Shown one piece after another: positions 10,030 to 17,331 of a DNA stretch of 64,000 bases. The translations under genes were made by a program, and so were the position numbers. The notes beneath the pieces were generated by a model. The model was not told where the DNA came from. It searched no databases and saw nothing but the letters and a program-made list of their open reading frames with translations. The stretch's first letter is position 1, and every line of letters begins with the position of its first letter. This DNA is from Desulfocucumis sp964643075 (GTDB lineage: Bacteria; Bacillota; Desulfotomaculia; Desulfotomaculales; Desulfocucumaceae), in NCBI GenBank assembly GCA_964643075.1, contig CAZXQO010000007.1:1-64000 (forward strand). Direction: 5' to 3'.

Positions 10030-10494
10030 GTGAAAAAAAGTATGGCAATTCTACTTGTAGTGGGGTTGTTGCTGGCCAGCGTAGGGATTGTGCAAGCCGC
10101 TACCCTGAGCATTACAGCTAATGTTCAATCTGCATTAACCCTGGCACTCGACCCGGCGTCCATGACTTTTGATAACGTGGTACAGGGTACTCCCTCAACT
10201 GAGCAGACACTGACGGCCACCACCACCGGCTCCGGGTCTTATCAACTACAGTTGTCGAGCACTACCTTCACTACTGCCGGAGGAAGCCAACCAGCCAGTA
10301 CATTGCAGTATAAGGAAACTGCAGCCGGCACATACGTGAATGCATCAGGCACTCCTACAAATATGCTGGCTGTTGCTGGCACCGCAGATCCTGCCGGTAA
10401 TGATAAGACATTTGATGTACGCGTAAATTTCGCAGCCGCAGCTGCTGACGGCGCTTACGCTGCAACAGTCACAATCACTGCTGCCCCGCTTTAA
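10030..10494 (+). CDS. Small secreted beta-rich protein A of the c-di-GMP cassette
   Basis: A 154-residue protein with a GTG start behind a very strong AAGGAGGTGAA site. A signal peptide ends about residue 23 (VQA). The mature part is rich in Thr, Ser and Ala, has alternating hydrophobic positions typical of beta strands, and contains no cysteine. It resembles the gene at 10692 over most of its length: STEQ..., SYQLQL/RYQLYI, LQYKETAAGTYVNASG against IEFKEASEQYWLHASD, and a shared final strand. It may polymerise or dock on the anchored protein 76 bp upstream. Family not recognised with certainty; no enzyme motif is present. Confidence 0.7.
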   Translation: MKKSMAILLVVGLLLASVGIVQAATLSITANVQSALTLALDPASMTFDNVVQGTPSTEQTLTATTTGSGSYQLQLSSTTFTTAGGSQPASTLQYKETAAGTYVNASGTPTNMLAVAGTADPAGNDKTFDVRVNFAAAAADGAYAATVTITAAPL

Positions 10495-10495
10495 A

Positions 10496-10566
10496 AAGCA
10501 TTGCCAAAACCAAATGATCCGATCTCAGGCTGCCACCTAAAGCGGAATGTGGTTAGGACAATGCTT
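10496..10566 (+). other. Hairpin region behind secreted protein A
   Basis: AAGCATTG (10496-10503) pairs perfectly with CAATGCTT (10559-10566) and encloses about 55 nt that can fold further (CCAC/GTGG). A short T-run (TTTT at 10573-10576) follows. It may be a processing or attenuation signal. I match it to no known RNA class. Confidence 0.4.
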
Positions 10567-10615
10567 AAGGCTATTTTAACACAATACACATGACAGAACA
10601 AATATGACAACAGTA

Positions 10616-10647
10616 ACAGCGCCTAGGACATAAGTACTAGGCGCTGT
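10616..10647 (+). terminator. Strong stem-loop between secreted proteins A and B
   Basis: ACAGCGCCTAG pairs perfectly with CTAGGCGCTGT around a 10-nt loop. The downstream GTTGTTATT is only weakly T-rich, so it may be a partial terminator or an mRNA stabiliser that sets the ratio of the two secreted proteins. Confidence 0.45.
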
Positions 10648-10691
10648 GTTGTTATTGATCATCCGGCAATGTTTTCAAGGGGGGGATATCT

Positions 10692-11216
10692 TTGAACAGA
10701 CGGACGGTAATAATGTTTTGTTTTATATTGGGACTGTTTTGCCTGGCGGTATATCCCGCAGGAGGGGACATTTCCGAAAACGACAATAATAATAAGGAAT
10801 ATCTTGAATTAACTACAGAAGATAAAGCGTTGGAATTTCCTAAGGCCACCACAGGTCAAATAAGTGAAGAACAGAGTATTACTACCATTGTACAGGGAAA
10901 TGACCGTTACCAACTATACATTCAGGCAACTTCCCTTAAGGCAAATGAGTCAACAGAGCTACCGCCGTCAGTAATAGAATTCAAAGAAGCGTCGGAACAG
11001 TATTGGCTGCATGCATCTGATGCTCTGATACCAGTATTGTCAACCCCGGCAAAAGCTAAAAACAAAGGGGATCAAAAAAGAATTGCTATTCGCTTAAATA
11101 TTCCAGAATCAGCTGTCCCCGGTTTATATACAGGTGAAATGACCGTCATTGCAAGTGTATACCAATTTCCCACGGAAATTGTTTGCCCGGAATCTGCTGA
11201 ATCTATCCCTGAATAA
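10692..11216 (+). CDS. Small secreted beta-rich protein B of the c-di-GMP cassette
   Basis: A 174-residue protein with a TTG start behind AAGGGGGG. A signal peptide covers about residues 1-24. The mature part is acidic and Asn-rich at first, then follows the same beta-strand order as the protein at 10030, so the two are divergent paralogues. The C-terminus ends in an acidic tail with one cysteine (IVCPESAESIPE). It is the last gene of the cassette, followed 2 bp later by a terminator hairpin. A surface or matrix role is inferred from export, paralogy and the riboswitch; no family was assigned. Confidence 0.65.
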   Translation: MNRRTVIMFCFILGLFCLAVYPAGGDISENDNNNKEYLELTTEDKALEFPKATTGQISEEQSITTIVQGNDRYQLYIQATSLKANESTELPPSVIEFKEASEQYWLHASDALIPVLSTPAKAKNKGDQKRIAIRLNIPESAVPGLYTGEMTVIASVYQFPTEIVCPESAESIPE

Positions 11217-11217
11217 T

Positions 11218-11257
11218 AAAACCCCGTCCGGAGATAAACCTGTGCCGGCGGGGTTTT
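11218..11257 (+). terminator. Intrinsic terminator ending the c-di-GMP cassette
   Basis: AAAACCCCG pairs with CGGGGTTTT, with CCGG blocks inside the loop. It lies directly behind the stop codon of the last secreted protein. Its symmetry would let it act in both directions. Confidence 0.75.
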
Positions 11258-11306
11258 AAATAATCGTTCTAATAGAAATGAAAGGGGATAAACCTCTAAT
11301 AATGTC

Positions 11307-11363
11307 AGGGAACATACCTCTATATAATTCAAAGCCTGGCTCTGGGGTTGGAGGTATGTCCCC
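11307..11363. repeat. REP-like inverted repeat
   Basis: GGGAACATACCTC (11307-11319) is the inverted partner, with one mismatch, of GAGGTATGTCCCC (11351-11363). A degenerate extra arm GGGGATAAACCTC lies at 11284. The GGGGACA(T/C)AC..CT core matches the repeats at 16773-16913, so these belong to one family. Confidence 0.55.
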
Positions 11364-11372
11364 AACTGCAGA

Positions 11373-11543
11373 TCATCTTTTCTTGCGGAAGAAAAACGGC
11401 ACTATGGCTGTTAACGCCAGCCCCAACAACACGGCATTAGTCTAGTTCACCGAACCATAAACAAGGTACTGGACATAAGCGTTACCGAAAACCGTCAGCG
11501 CGCCCACCATTATTAAACGGTAGTCAAATCTCAACAGCAACAA
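11373..11543 (-). pseudogene. Small two-helix membrane protein with in-frame TAG
   Basis: Read on the minus strand from TTG at 11543, the frame gives about 30 residues (LLLRFDYRLIMVGALTVFG...), then a TAG codon, then TNAVLLGLALTAIVPFFFRKKR and a TGA stop at 11373-11375. Both halves are good membrane segments in one frame. The product would be about 56 residues, and the TAG sits where a single TGG-to-TAG change would interrupt it. The simplest reading is a small membrane gene lost by a point mutation. Read-through or pyrrolysine use is the other possibility. Confidence 0.45.
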
Positions 11544-11575
11544 CCCCTAACCGTTAATTGTCCAGTTGATTATAA

Positions 11576-12547
11576 TTAATCGGTAAAAACCAGATTGGGT
11601 TTGCGGGTCAGGCGGTGAACAGCTTTAATGTACCTGATGGTGCCTGTTTTGTACCTCATCACCAGGGAATGAGTTTCCCCCATGTCGCCTCCGGTAAAGC
11701 GAACCCCTCTCAGCAATTCGCCGTCTGTTACCCCGGTGGCAGCAAAGATGGCGTCGTCACCCTTAACCATGTCATCCATGTATAAAATGCGTGTTATATC
11801 AGTTATGCCCATCTCTTTACAGCGTGCCCTGTCCTCGTCATCCTCCGGCCACAGCCTGGCCTGCATCTCGCCGCCCAAGCATTTGAGAGCAGCCGCAGCG
11901 ATAACGCCCTCCGGCGCCCCGCCGATCCCAACGCACAAGTCAATACCTGTCCCGGGTATGGCTGTATAAATGGCGGAGCCCACATCACCGTCACCGATGA
12001 GCCTCACCCTGGCACCGGTCTTGCGCACGGCCTCTATTATTTCCTGGTGCCTGTCCCTTTCCAGAATCATTACGGTGCAGTCGTTAATCCGCTTATTATT
12101 GGCTCTGGCCACTGTCTCCAGTGTTTTTTCGATGGGGTCGTCGAGGCTTATTTTACCTGCGGCCCGGGGTCCAACAGCGATTTTTTCCATATACATGTCC
12201 GGCGCGTGGAGCAGGTTCCCCCGGTCGGCTATGGCAATAACAGACATGGCGTTGGGCAGCCCCTTGGCCAGAATATTAGTGCCTTCCAGCGGGTCCACCG
12301 CCACATCCACCTCCGGTGAAGCCGCGCAGCCCACCTTTTCTCCGATATACAGCATGGGGGCTTCGTCCATTTCCCCCTCCCCGATTACCACCGTGCCGTT
12401 TATGCTGATGGTATCAAACATGGCCCGCATGGCGTTGGTTGCCGCATCGTCCGCCTCGTGCTTGCGGCCTCTCCCCATCCACTGGGCGCAGGCTAGCGCC
12501 GCTACCTCGGTAACCCTTACCAGTTCCAGTGTAAGTTCACGATCCAC
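11576..12547 (-). CDS. glpX: Fructose-1,6-bisphosphatase, class II (GlpX)
   Basis: Hydrolyses fructose 1,6-bisphosphate to fructose 6-phosphate in gluconeogenesis; metal-dependent and cytoplasmic. The 323 residues are full length. The class II signatures are visible: GEGEMDEAP at 56-64 and the metal-binding DPLEGTN at 85-91. The start is GTG at 12547 behind GGGAGAG. It is a monocistronic gene, with no related gene on either side. Some class II enzymes also act on sedoheptulose 1,7-bisphosphate. Confidence 0.95.
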   Translation of the reverse strand: MDRELTLELVRVTEVAALACAQWMGRGRKHEADDAATNAMRAMFDTISINGTVVIGEGEMDEAPMLYIGEKVGCAASPEVDVAVDPLEGTNILAKGLPNAMSVIAIADRGNLLHAPDMYMEKIAVGPRAAGKISLDDPIEKTLETVARANNKRINDCTVMILERDRHQEIIEAVRKTGARVRLIGDGDVGSAIYTAIPGTGIDLCVGIGGAPEGVIAAAALKCLGGEMQARLWPEDDEDRARCKEMGITDITRILYMDDMVKGDDAIFAATGVTDGELLRGVRFTGGDMGETHSLVMRYKTGTIRYIKAVHRLTRKPNLVFTD

Positions 12548-12725
12548 TTTGTCACTCTCCCAAATATGTATTTTTGGTCACGCTATTCAATTAATCATTT
12601 ATTTTTGACGTCCGCAAACGCCAGGCAGGTATTAGGTATACATTATGCCTATGCCGGATTAAACTATTCTACGCCTCCGGACCAATTCCCTGCCTAAGAT
12701 GTCATATTGTACCTTCTATACGAAA

Positions 12726-12760
12726 TAAAAAGCAAACCACCAGGCATGCCTGTGATTTGC
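12726..12760 (-). terminator. Terminator of the BON-domain gene
   Basis: On the minus strand a stem from GCAAATCAC to GGTGGTTTGC, with a central AGGCATGCCT, is followed by TTTTT. It lies about 35 bp beyond the stop codon of the gene at 12794. Confidence 0.6.
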
Positions 12761-12793
12761 CCTCACTTAGAATGTGAATTTTTTTACCGGCTG

Positions 12794-13333
12794 TCAGGTC
12801 AGTCTGTCCAGGGTCATTCCTTCAGTACTCTCCCGGTCGTTGTTAACCTGGTGGTGAAAAATCTGTCCAAGATCGTCCAGATCATAATTATCCGTGTTAA
12901 TTTTTAGCTGGCTTACCACAGATTTTACGCCCCTGGCCCTTGAAGCCGCCCTTATGGCAGCTTTTTCCTCCGCTGCGCCGCCCACCGTACCGACCAGAAA
13001 AACGTTGCCTTTAACGCTTTGCGCTCCCACATGGCGCAAATTGACCTCCGGATCGGCATTCAGTTCCTCGTTTACTTCAAAAAGCACATCCCCATCCGTA
13101 ATAGAACCGTCAGTGCTGATGGATACTCCGTTTTCCACCCTTTTTATGCCGCCCACGGAAGAGGCAATCTGATTAACCTGTTCCTTCTCCGAAAGGGTAT
13201 CCATGATACCGGTGACCTGCGCCTCCCCGTCTATTACATCAGCCTTCAATTTATAATTCCTGGTCCGGATGTCGGAGTCCAGAGCGTCCTGCAGTTTACG
13301 CCGCAACTCCTCATCCCTGTTCCCGCTGCTCAT
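12794..13333 (-). CDS. Protein with two BON domains
   Basis: A 179-residue soluble protein with no signal peptide. Two BON-type units of about 65 residues follow each other: residues ~5-75 (DIRTRNYKLKADVIDGEAQVTG...) and ~82-150 (DPEVNLRHVGAQSVKGNVFLVG...), each with the family's valine-rich strands and a conserved glycine before the second strand. BON domains bind lipid or other hydrophobic surfaces, often in the envelope or under osmotic stress. The lack of an export signal suggests a cytoplasmic or membrane-face role. AGGGGGAA precedes the ATG. The gene is divergent from the small ORF at 13549. Confidence 0.85.
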   Translation of the reverse strand: MSSGNRDEELRRKLQDALDSDIRTRNYKLKADVIDGEAQVTGIMDTLSEKEQVNQIASSVGGIKRVENGVSISTDGSITDGDVLFEVNEELNADPEVNLRHVGAQSVKGNVFLVGTVGGAAEEKAAIRAASRARGVKSVVSQLKINTDNYDLDDLGQIFHHQVNNDRESTEGMTLDRLT

Positions 13334-13548
13334 TCGTGATAATTCCCCCTGTCTATTTGGAAATCACATTTCCGCCGTCTTAGGGCTATTATTCCCGGTT
13401 TTTTAAAATAACTTTTTGTTATTATTTGTTACTTTTAAACTGTACAATGTAACCCTTCCCGCCGGGGAAATAACAACAATTATAATAACAATTGATAAAT
13501 CCCGGAATAATAAATAGGCTCTCAATAATTATAAAAGGGGTGATTTTT

Positions 13549-13719
13549 ATGCGCGAGGGACTCATGCCCACCATACTGGGTACGGCAGTTACAGCTACCG
13601 GACTGGCCCTGCGTATGGCGAACCCTGCTCTCGGCTGGGGCATCGCCGGCTTTGGCCTGGCCCACGTGGTGCTGGGTGCCATAGACCTAGTAGAGCACCA
13701 GCCTGAGGAAACATTTTGA
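13549..13719 (+). CDS. Small hydrophobic protein of unknown function
   Basis: A 56-residue protein starting MREGLMPTILGTAVTATG. AAAGGGGTG precedes the ATG at 13549, which is preferred over an upstream ATG at 13492 that has no ribosome site. Two Gly/Ala-rich hydrophobic segments suggest a membrane hairpin. The C-terminus is acidic (DLVEHQPEETF). It stands alone between the BON gene and a terminator. No family was recognised. Confidence 0.65.
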   Translation: MREGLMPTILGTAVTATGLALRMANPALGWGIAGFGLAHVVLGAIDLVEHQPEETF

Positions 13720-13726
13720 GAGCGCT

Positions 13727-13757
13727 AACAGGAGAGGCATAAACCTCTCCTGTTTTT
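13727..13757 (+). terminator. Intrinsic terminator of the small gene at 13549
   Basis: AACAGGAGAGG pairs perfectly with CCTCTCCTGTT across a 6-nt loop and runs into TTTTT. It starts 8 bp behind the stop codon. Confidence 0.85.
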
Positions 13758-13789
13758 ACTACTATTTATTGTTATTATGCAGTAGCAAC

Positions 13790-14620
13790 TCACACATCTG
13801 TTTTTGATACGTAGCCTTTAATGATAACAGTTGTTTCACCGGGCTTTCCGCTGCCCACAAGCTGTCCTTCAATAATTACCAGAGGCATTACACCTATCAG
13901 GGAATTGGTGATGAACGCCTCCCGGCAGTGTTTCAAGTCCTCCAACATAATCTTTCTTTCCTCAACCGCAATGCCCCTTTGCCTGCAGGCACCCAGCACC
14001 ACCTGTCTCATAATCCCCGGCAGCAATCCGCTTTCCGGGTGCGGTGTAAGCACCCTGTCATCAACCACTAAGAAAATATTGCTAACCGTGCCCTCAGCCA
14101 GTTCTCCCCCAGTATTTAAAAACAATCCCTCGTCCAGTCCCCTGCCCGCTATTTCCCGCCGGGCCAGAACATTTTCAAAAAAGCAAGTTGTTTTATGCCC
14201 GACCAGAGGTGACCGCTCATTTCTAGGAAAGGAAACAAAACCGGCGGCAAAACCCTTTTCATACTGTTCGGGTGTGTACGGCAGTTTCCTGTTGCTGATG
14301 ACAATATGCGCCGGCCCTCCGTCCGCTCCCGCAGAGAGGGTTATACGCGCTGCCCCCTGGCTGATACTGTTCCCGGCCACGGTTTCCCGTAGCATATAAA
14401 CTATTTCCCCGGCAGTATAAGGAATCTCCAGGTGAAGTTGGGCGGCGGAACTAATAAGTCTCTCCAGATGCTTTTCAACCAGTACCGGCTGGCCACTTCT
14501 AATGAGTATTGTTTCAAACAATCCCTGCCCGAACAGCACCCCGCCGCCCTGGGCAGGAATCAGCGCCTCGGCGGCCGGCAATAGTTTTCCGTTAATACAT
14601 ACTACTTTATTCTCGTTCAA
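13790..14620 (-). CDS. pabC: Aminodeoxychorismate lyase (PabC)
   Basis: PLP enzyme of fold type IV that splits 4-amino-4-deoxychorismate into p-aminobenzoate and pyruvate for folate synthesis. The 276 residues have the family's ordering: a GVLFGQGLFETI opening, the PLP lysine in GHKTTCFFEN and the phosphate-binding ELAEGTVSNIF. By sequence alone it could be a D-amino-acid or branched-chain aminotransferase. Its position 18 bp behind pabB and in line with pabA makes PabC much the best call. Confidence 0.88.
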   Translation of the reverse strand: MNENKVVCINGKLLPAAEALIPAQGGGVLFGQGLFETILIRSGQPVLVEKHLERLISSAAQLHLEIPYTAGEIVYMLRETVAGNSISQGAARITLSAGADGGPAHIVISNRKLPYTPEQYEKGFAAGFVSFPRNERSPLVGHKTTCFFENVLARREIAGRGLDEGLFLNTGGELAEGTVSNIFLVVDDRVLTPHPESGLLPGIMRQVVLGACRQRGIAVEERKIMLEDLKHCREAFITNSLIGVMPLVIIEGQLVGSGKPGETTVIIKGYVSKTDV

Positions 14621-14638
14621 CTTAACCTCCCTGCCAAA

Positions 14639-16180
14639 TCATCCTGACTCCCCTTGCTCAAGACCCAGCGCCCTCACCAGTGCCCTGGCCTTGTCCAGTG
14701 TTTCCAGATACTCAGCCTCGGGGTCGGAATCGATGGTTATGCCCCCACCAACCTGAAAGTATATTTTTCCACCTGTAAATACCAGGGTACGGATTACTAT
14801 GTTTAAATCGGCATCCCCGTCAAAGCCCAGGTAACCGATTGAACCGCAGTATATACCCCGGCGCACAGGCTCCAGTTCCTCTATAATTTCCATCGCTCTT
14901 ATTTTCGGCGCACCGGTTATGGAGCCGCCGGGAAAGGTTGCCAGCAGCAAATCTACCGGATCCTTGCCCTGCTCCATTTCTCCCACCACCGTTGAAACCA
15001 GGTGGAAAACCGTAGCGTATTCCTCGATGCGGTACAGTTCGGGTACTTTAACCGAGCCCGCCTGGCATACCCTGCCGAGGTCATTCCTCTCCAAATCCAC
15101 GATCATGACCAGTTCAGCCCGGTCTTTGGCACTGTTCCAGAGTTCGTTGCGCCAGCGCTGGTCTTCCACCGGGTCCCCGCCCCGGGGCCGGGTGCCCTTA
15201 ATAGGCCTCGTTTCGATAAAATCACCGCGCACACTTAGGAATCTTTCCGGTGACGCACTGACCACCACCGGATCGCCAAAATCCAAAAATGCCGCCATGG
15301 GGGCAGGGTTGATGGCCCTCAGTTTTTTATATACCTGCCAGGGGTCCTCTCTGGCAGGCAGGGAAAAGCGCTGGGAGATGTTGACCTGAAAAATGTCCCC
15401 CGCCGCTATATACTCCCTGGCCTTTTCCACCACGGCGCAGTATCCGTCCCGGTTAAAATCAGTATGTAACAAGTCATCAGGCGTTTCTTCCATCAGCGCA
15501 TAGTAATCCTCCCTGTCAGCTCCCCACTCCTTCACAGTTTCCCTGACCCGCCTACCGCCGCCGGTTGGCACGGAAATCACGGCATCAAGTGTACCCGCTA
15601 TTTTATCTGGTATGTTGGTGCCAAGCAGTATTTCTTCCAGGTAACGCAGGCGCTCCTCTGCCCTTGGCTGTGCCTGCTGCCCCTTCCCGGGAAGCCCGGT
15701 AGAAACTATATGCACATCCCCGGCCTCATGGTCCACCGCCACCACCAAATCGTAAAATCCCAGGCAGCAGTCCGGCAATTTGACATCATCCGCTGCTGAC
15801 TCCGGCATCCTTTCAATTTGCCGTCCCAGATCGTAGGCAAAATAACCCACCGCACCGCCCACCAGCGGAAAGGGTTTATGTTGTTCGGAGATTTTATACT
15901 TAAACAATAACTTTTTTAAACATTCAAAGGGGCTGCCCCGCCTGCTTTCAGTAACATATTCACCCGGGCGCTCAAGTTCGGGACGTAGCAACTGAACATT
16001 GTCACCCCGGGAGCGGAATACCAGGAAGGGAGAAGCGGACACAAAGGAATACCTTGTCAGCCCTTCTACATGCATGGCGCTGTCCAGTACAAACCCAAAG
16101 GGCAGAGCTTTCAGCTTCTCATAGATGGCCACCGCATCTGGAGCAATATCTATTTTTTTATGCAGAGGCAGCACCCGCAT
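14639..16180 (-). CDS. pabB: Aminodeoxychorismate synthase component I (PabB)
   Basis: Chorismate-using subunit that makes 4-amino-4-deoxychorismate with ammonia from PabA. The 513 residues hold the anthranilate-synthase N-domain and the chorismate-binding domain. PIKGTRPRG at 326-334 carries the lysine that marks PabB, where TrpE usually has alanine, and GGSITGAPK follows later. The start overlaps the end of pabA by 23 bp, showing tight coupling. No other trp gene is nearby, which supports a folate role, although some PabA proteins serve both enzymes. Confidence 0.92.
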   Translation of the reverse strand: MRVLPLHKKIDIAPDAVAIYEKLKALPFGFVLDSAMHVEGLTRYSFVSASPFLVFRSRGDNVQLLRPELERPGEYVTESRRGSPFECLKKLLFKYKISEQHKPFPLVGGAVGYFAYDLGRQIERMPESAADDVKLPDCCLGFYDLVVAVDHEAGDVHIVSTGLPGKGQQAQPRAEERLRYLEEILLGTNIPDKIAGTLDAVISVPTGGGRRVRETVKEWGADREDYYALMEETPDDLLHTDFNRDGYCAVVEKAREYIAAGDIFQVNISQRFSLPAREDPWQVYKKLRAINPAPMAAFLDFGDPVVVSASPERFLSVRGDFIETRPIKGTRPRGGDPVEDQRWRNELWNSAKDRAELVMIVDLERNDLGRVCQAGSVKVPELYRIEEYATVFHLVSTVVGEMEQGKDPVDLLLATFPGGSITGAPKIRAMEIIEELEPVRRGIYCGSIGYLGFDGDADLNIVIRTLVFTGGKIYFQVGGGITIDSDPEAEYLETLDKARALVRALGLEQGESG

Positions 16181-16751
16181 AGCCCTCCCCGATATTCAAA
16201 AAATTGGCTAGCATTGACTTGCCATATGGAGTTAATATGGATTCCGGGTGAAACTGCACACCTTCCACGTAATATTCCCGGTGGCGCAATCCCATAATCT
16301 CACCTTCAGCCGTACGGGCAGTTACCTCCAGACAATCCGGCAGTGATTCATCCTCCACCAGCAGCGAATGATAGCGCCCCACCACCAGGGTATCCGGCAG
16401 TCCCCTGAAAATTCCCCTGCCGTCGTGGGTGATAGCCGACGTTTTGCCGTGCACGGGCCTTCCCGCCCTGACCACCCTGCCCCCGAAGGCCTGTCCAATA
16501 GCCTGGTGCCCCAGGCAAACTCCCAGGATGGGAATTTTACCGGTAAAAGCATTAATGACAGCCAGGGATATACCCGCCTCGTCCGGTGAGCAGGGGCCGG
16601 GAGAAATGATTATATGCTCAGGGGCCATATTCTTGATGGCGGACAGGGAAACACCGTCATTGCGCCGGACCACCACCTCCCTGCCCATTTCCCTGAGATA
16701 CTGGACAAGGTTATAAACAAAGGAATCATAATTATCAATCATCAGGATCAT
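16158..16751 (-). CDS. pabA: Aminodeoxychorismate/anthranilate synthase glutaminase (PabA)
   Basis: Class I glutamine amidotransferase giving ammonia to PabB. With the ATG at 16751 (MILMIDNYDSFVYNL, behind GGAGGTG) it has 197 residues, the normal length. A longer ORF starting at 16856 would run through the REP repeats and is rejected. The catalytic triad is visible: Cys79 in GVCLGHQ, and His168 and Glu170 in FHPES. It is the first gene of the pabA-pabB-pabC operon. Confidence 0.93.
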   Translation of the reverse strand: MILMIDNYDSFVYNLVQYLREMGREVVVRRNDGVSLSAIKNMAPEHIIISPGPCSPDEAGISLAVINAFTGKIPILGVCLGHQAIGQAFGGRVVRAGRPVHGKTSAITHDGRGIFRGLPDTLVVGRYHSLLVEDESLPDCLEVTARTAEGEIMGLRHREYYVEGVQFHPESILTPYGKSMLANFLNIGEGYAGAASA

Positions 16752-16772
16752 GGTATCACACCTCCAAGGTAA

Positions 16773-16838
16773 GGGGACACACCTTCTTTGGTTGGCTAAA
16801 TTCTTTACTTCATAACAAATTCGAGAAGGAATGTCCCC
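16773..16838. repeat. REP-like element, copy 1
   Basis: GGGGACACACCTTCTTT at the left is inverted, with small differences, as GAAGGAATGTCCCC at the right, with a 36-nt loop. It is in tandem with the next copy and lies in the pabA leader or promoter region, 22 bp upstream of the pabA start. Confidence 0.7.
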
Positions 16839-16848
16839 ACAGAGGTCA

Positions 16849-16913
16849 GGGGACACACCTTCTTTAGTTATCTCAATCCTAACGTCTTAACAGTTTCACG
16901 AAGGAATGTCCCC
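16849..16913. repeat. REP-like element, copy 2
   Basis: Same arms as the copy at 16773 (GGGGACACACCTTCTTT and GAAGGAATGTCCCC), 10 bp further on and in the same orientation. The inner loop differs, so the arms are what is conserved. This is typical of REP sequences mobilised by a Y1 transposase. Confidence 0.7.
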
Positions 16914-16922
16914 AATTAAAAT

Positions 16923-16950
16923 AAAAAAGACCAGCACTATTAAGCCGGTC
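16923..16950 (-). terminator. Terminator after the zinc-ribbon gene
   Basis: On the minus strand GACCGGC and GCTGGTC pair (one G-T) around a short loop and are followed by TTTTTT. It lies 150 bp beyond the stop of the gene at 17101 and would separate it from the pab operon. Confidence 0.6.
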
Positions 16951-17100
16951 CTCACCCCAAGAATCTACGAGTCGTCTCTTCTAATCTCTTTTTCTCCCCA
17001 AATCTCCGCTATATCTCTACTATAAATTGTCTCAAGAGTTCGAAATTAGTTTAACACCAATGAAATTATTTTTCAATACTCAAAAAGTCAGTTTGTATGA

Positions 17101-17304
17101 TTATTCATTTAAAAACCACGAAACATGACCGCAGTGGCTGCACACATAATTATCGGCGCTGACATTTGCCCAATCCAGGTTAAAGAAGGTAAGTCCTCTG
17201 GTATTCATTAACGTGGTGCGGGTCCAGAAATATGATTTGCTGCAGACTGGACAGATCAATTTATGTCCATTCACCTCATATTCACTGCCTTCTCTTTTCG
17301 CCAC
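17101..17304 (-). CDS. Small zinc-ribbon protein
   Basis: A 67-residue protein with two CxxC knuckles, CPVC near residue 18 and CSHC near residue 55, the pattern of a zinc ribbon. The start is GTG at 17304 behind GGAGGTG; an overlapping ATG one base upstream is in another frame. The sequence between the knuckles (RTTLMNTRGLTFFNLDWAN) looks like a short beta/loop insert. It lies 27 bp downstream of the RlmI-type gene, probably in the same operon. Function unknown; RNA or protein binding is possible. Confidence 0.75.
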   Translation of the reverse strand: MAKREGSEYEVNGHKLICPVCSKSYFWTRTTLMNTRGLTFFNLDWANVSADNYVCSHCGHVSWFLNE

Positions 17305-17331
17305 ATAACCACCTCCGTTTAAATTTTTTCC

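Noticed and set aside
11072..11365. 97-codon minus-strand frame across the end of secreted protein B
   Set aside because: Overlaps the supported gene, the terminator and the REP-like repeat; no ribosome site.
16752..16856. Longer PabA start at 16856
   Set aside because: It would translate the REP repeats. ATG 16751 has GGAGGTG and gives the family's usual N-terminus.
16752..17100. T-box or other leader riboswitch before the pab operon
   Set aside because: No T-box sequence or specifier-like structure; the stretch is explained by two REP hairpins and a terminator.
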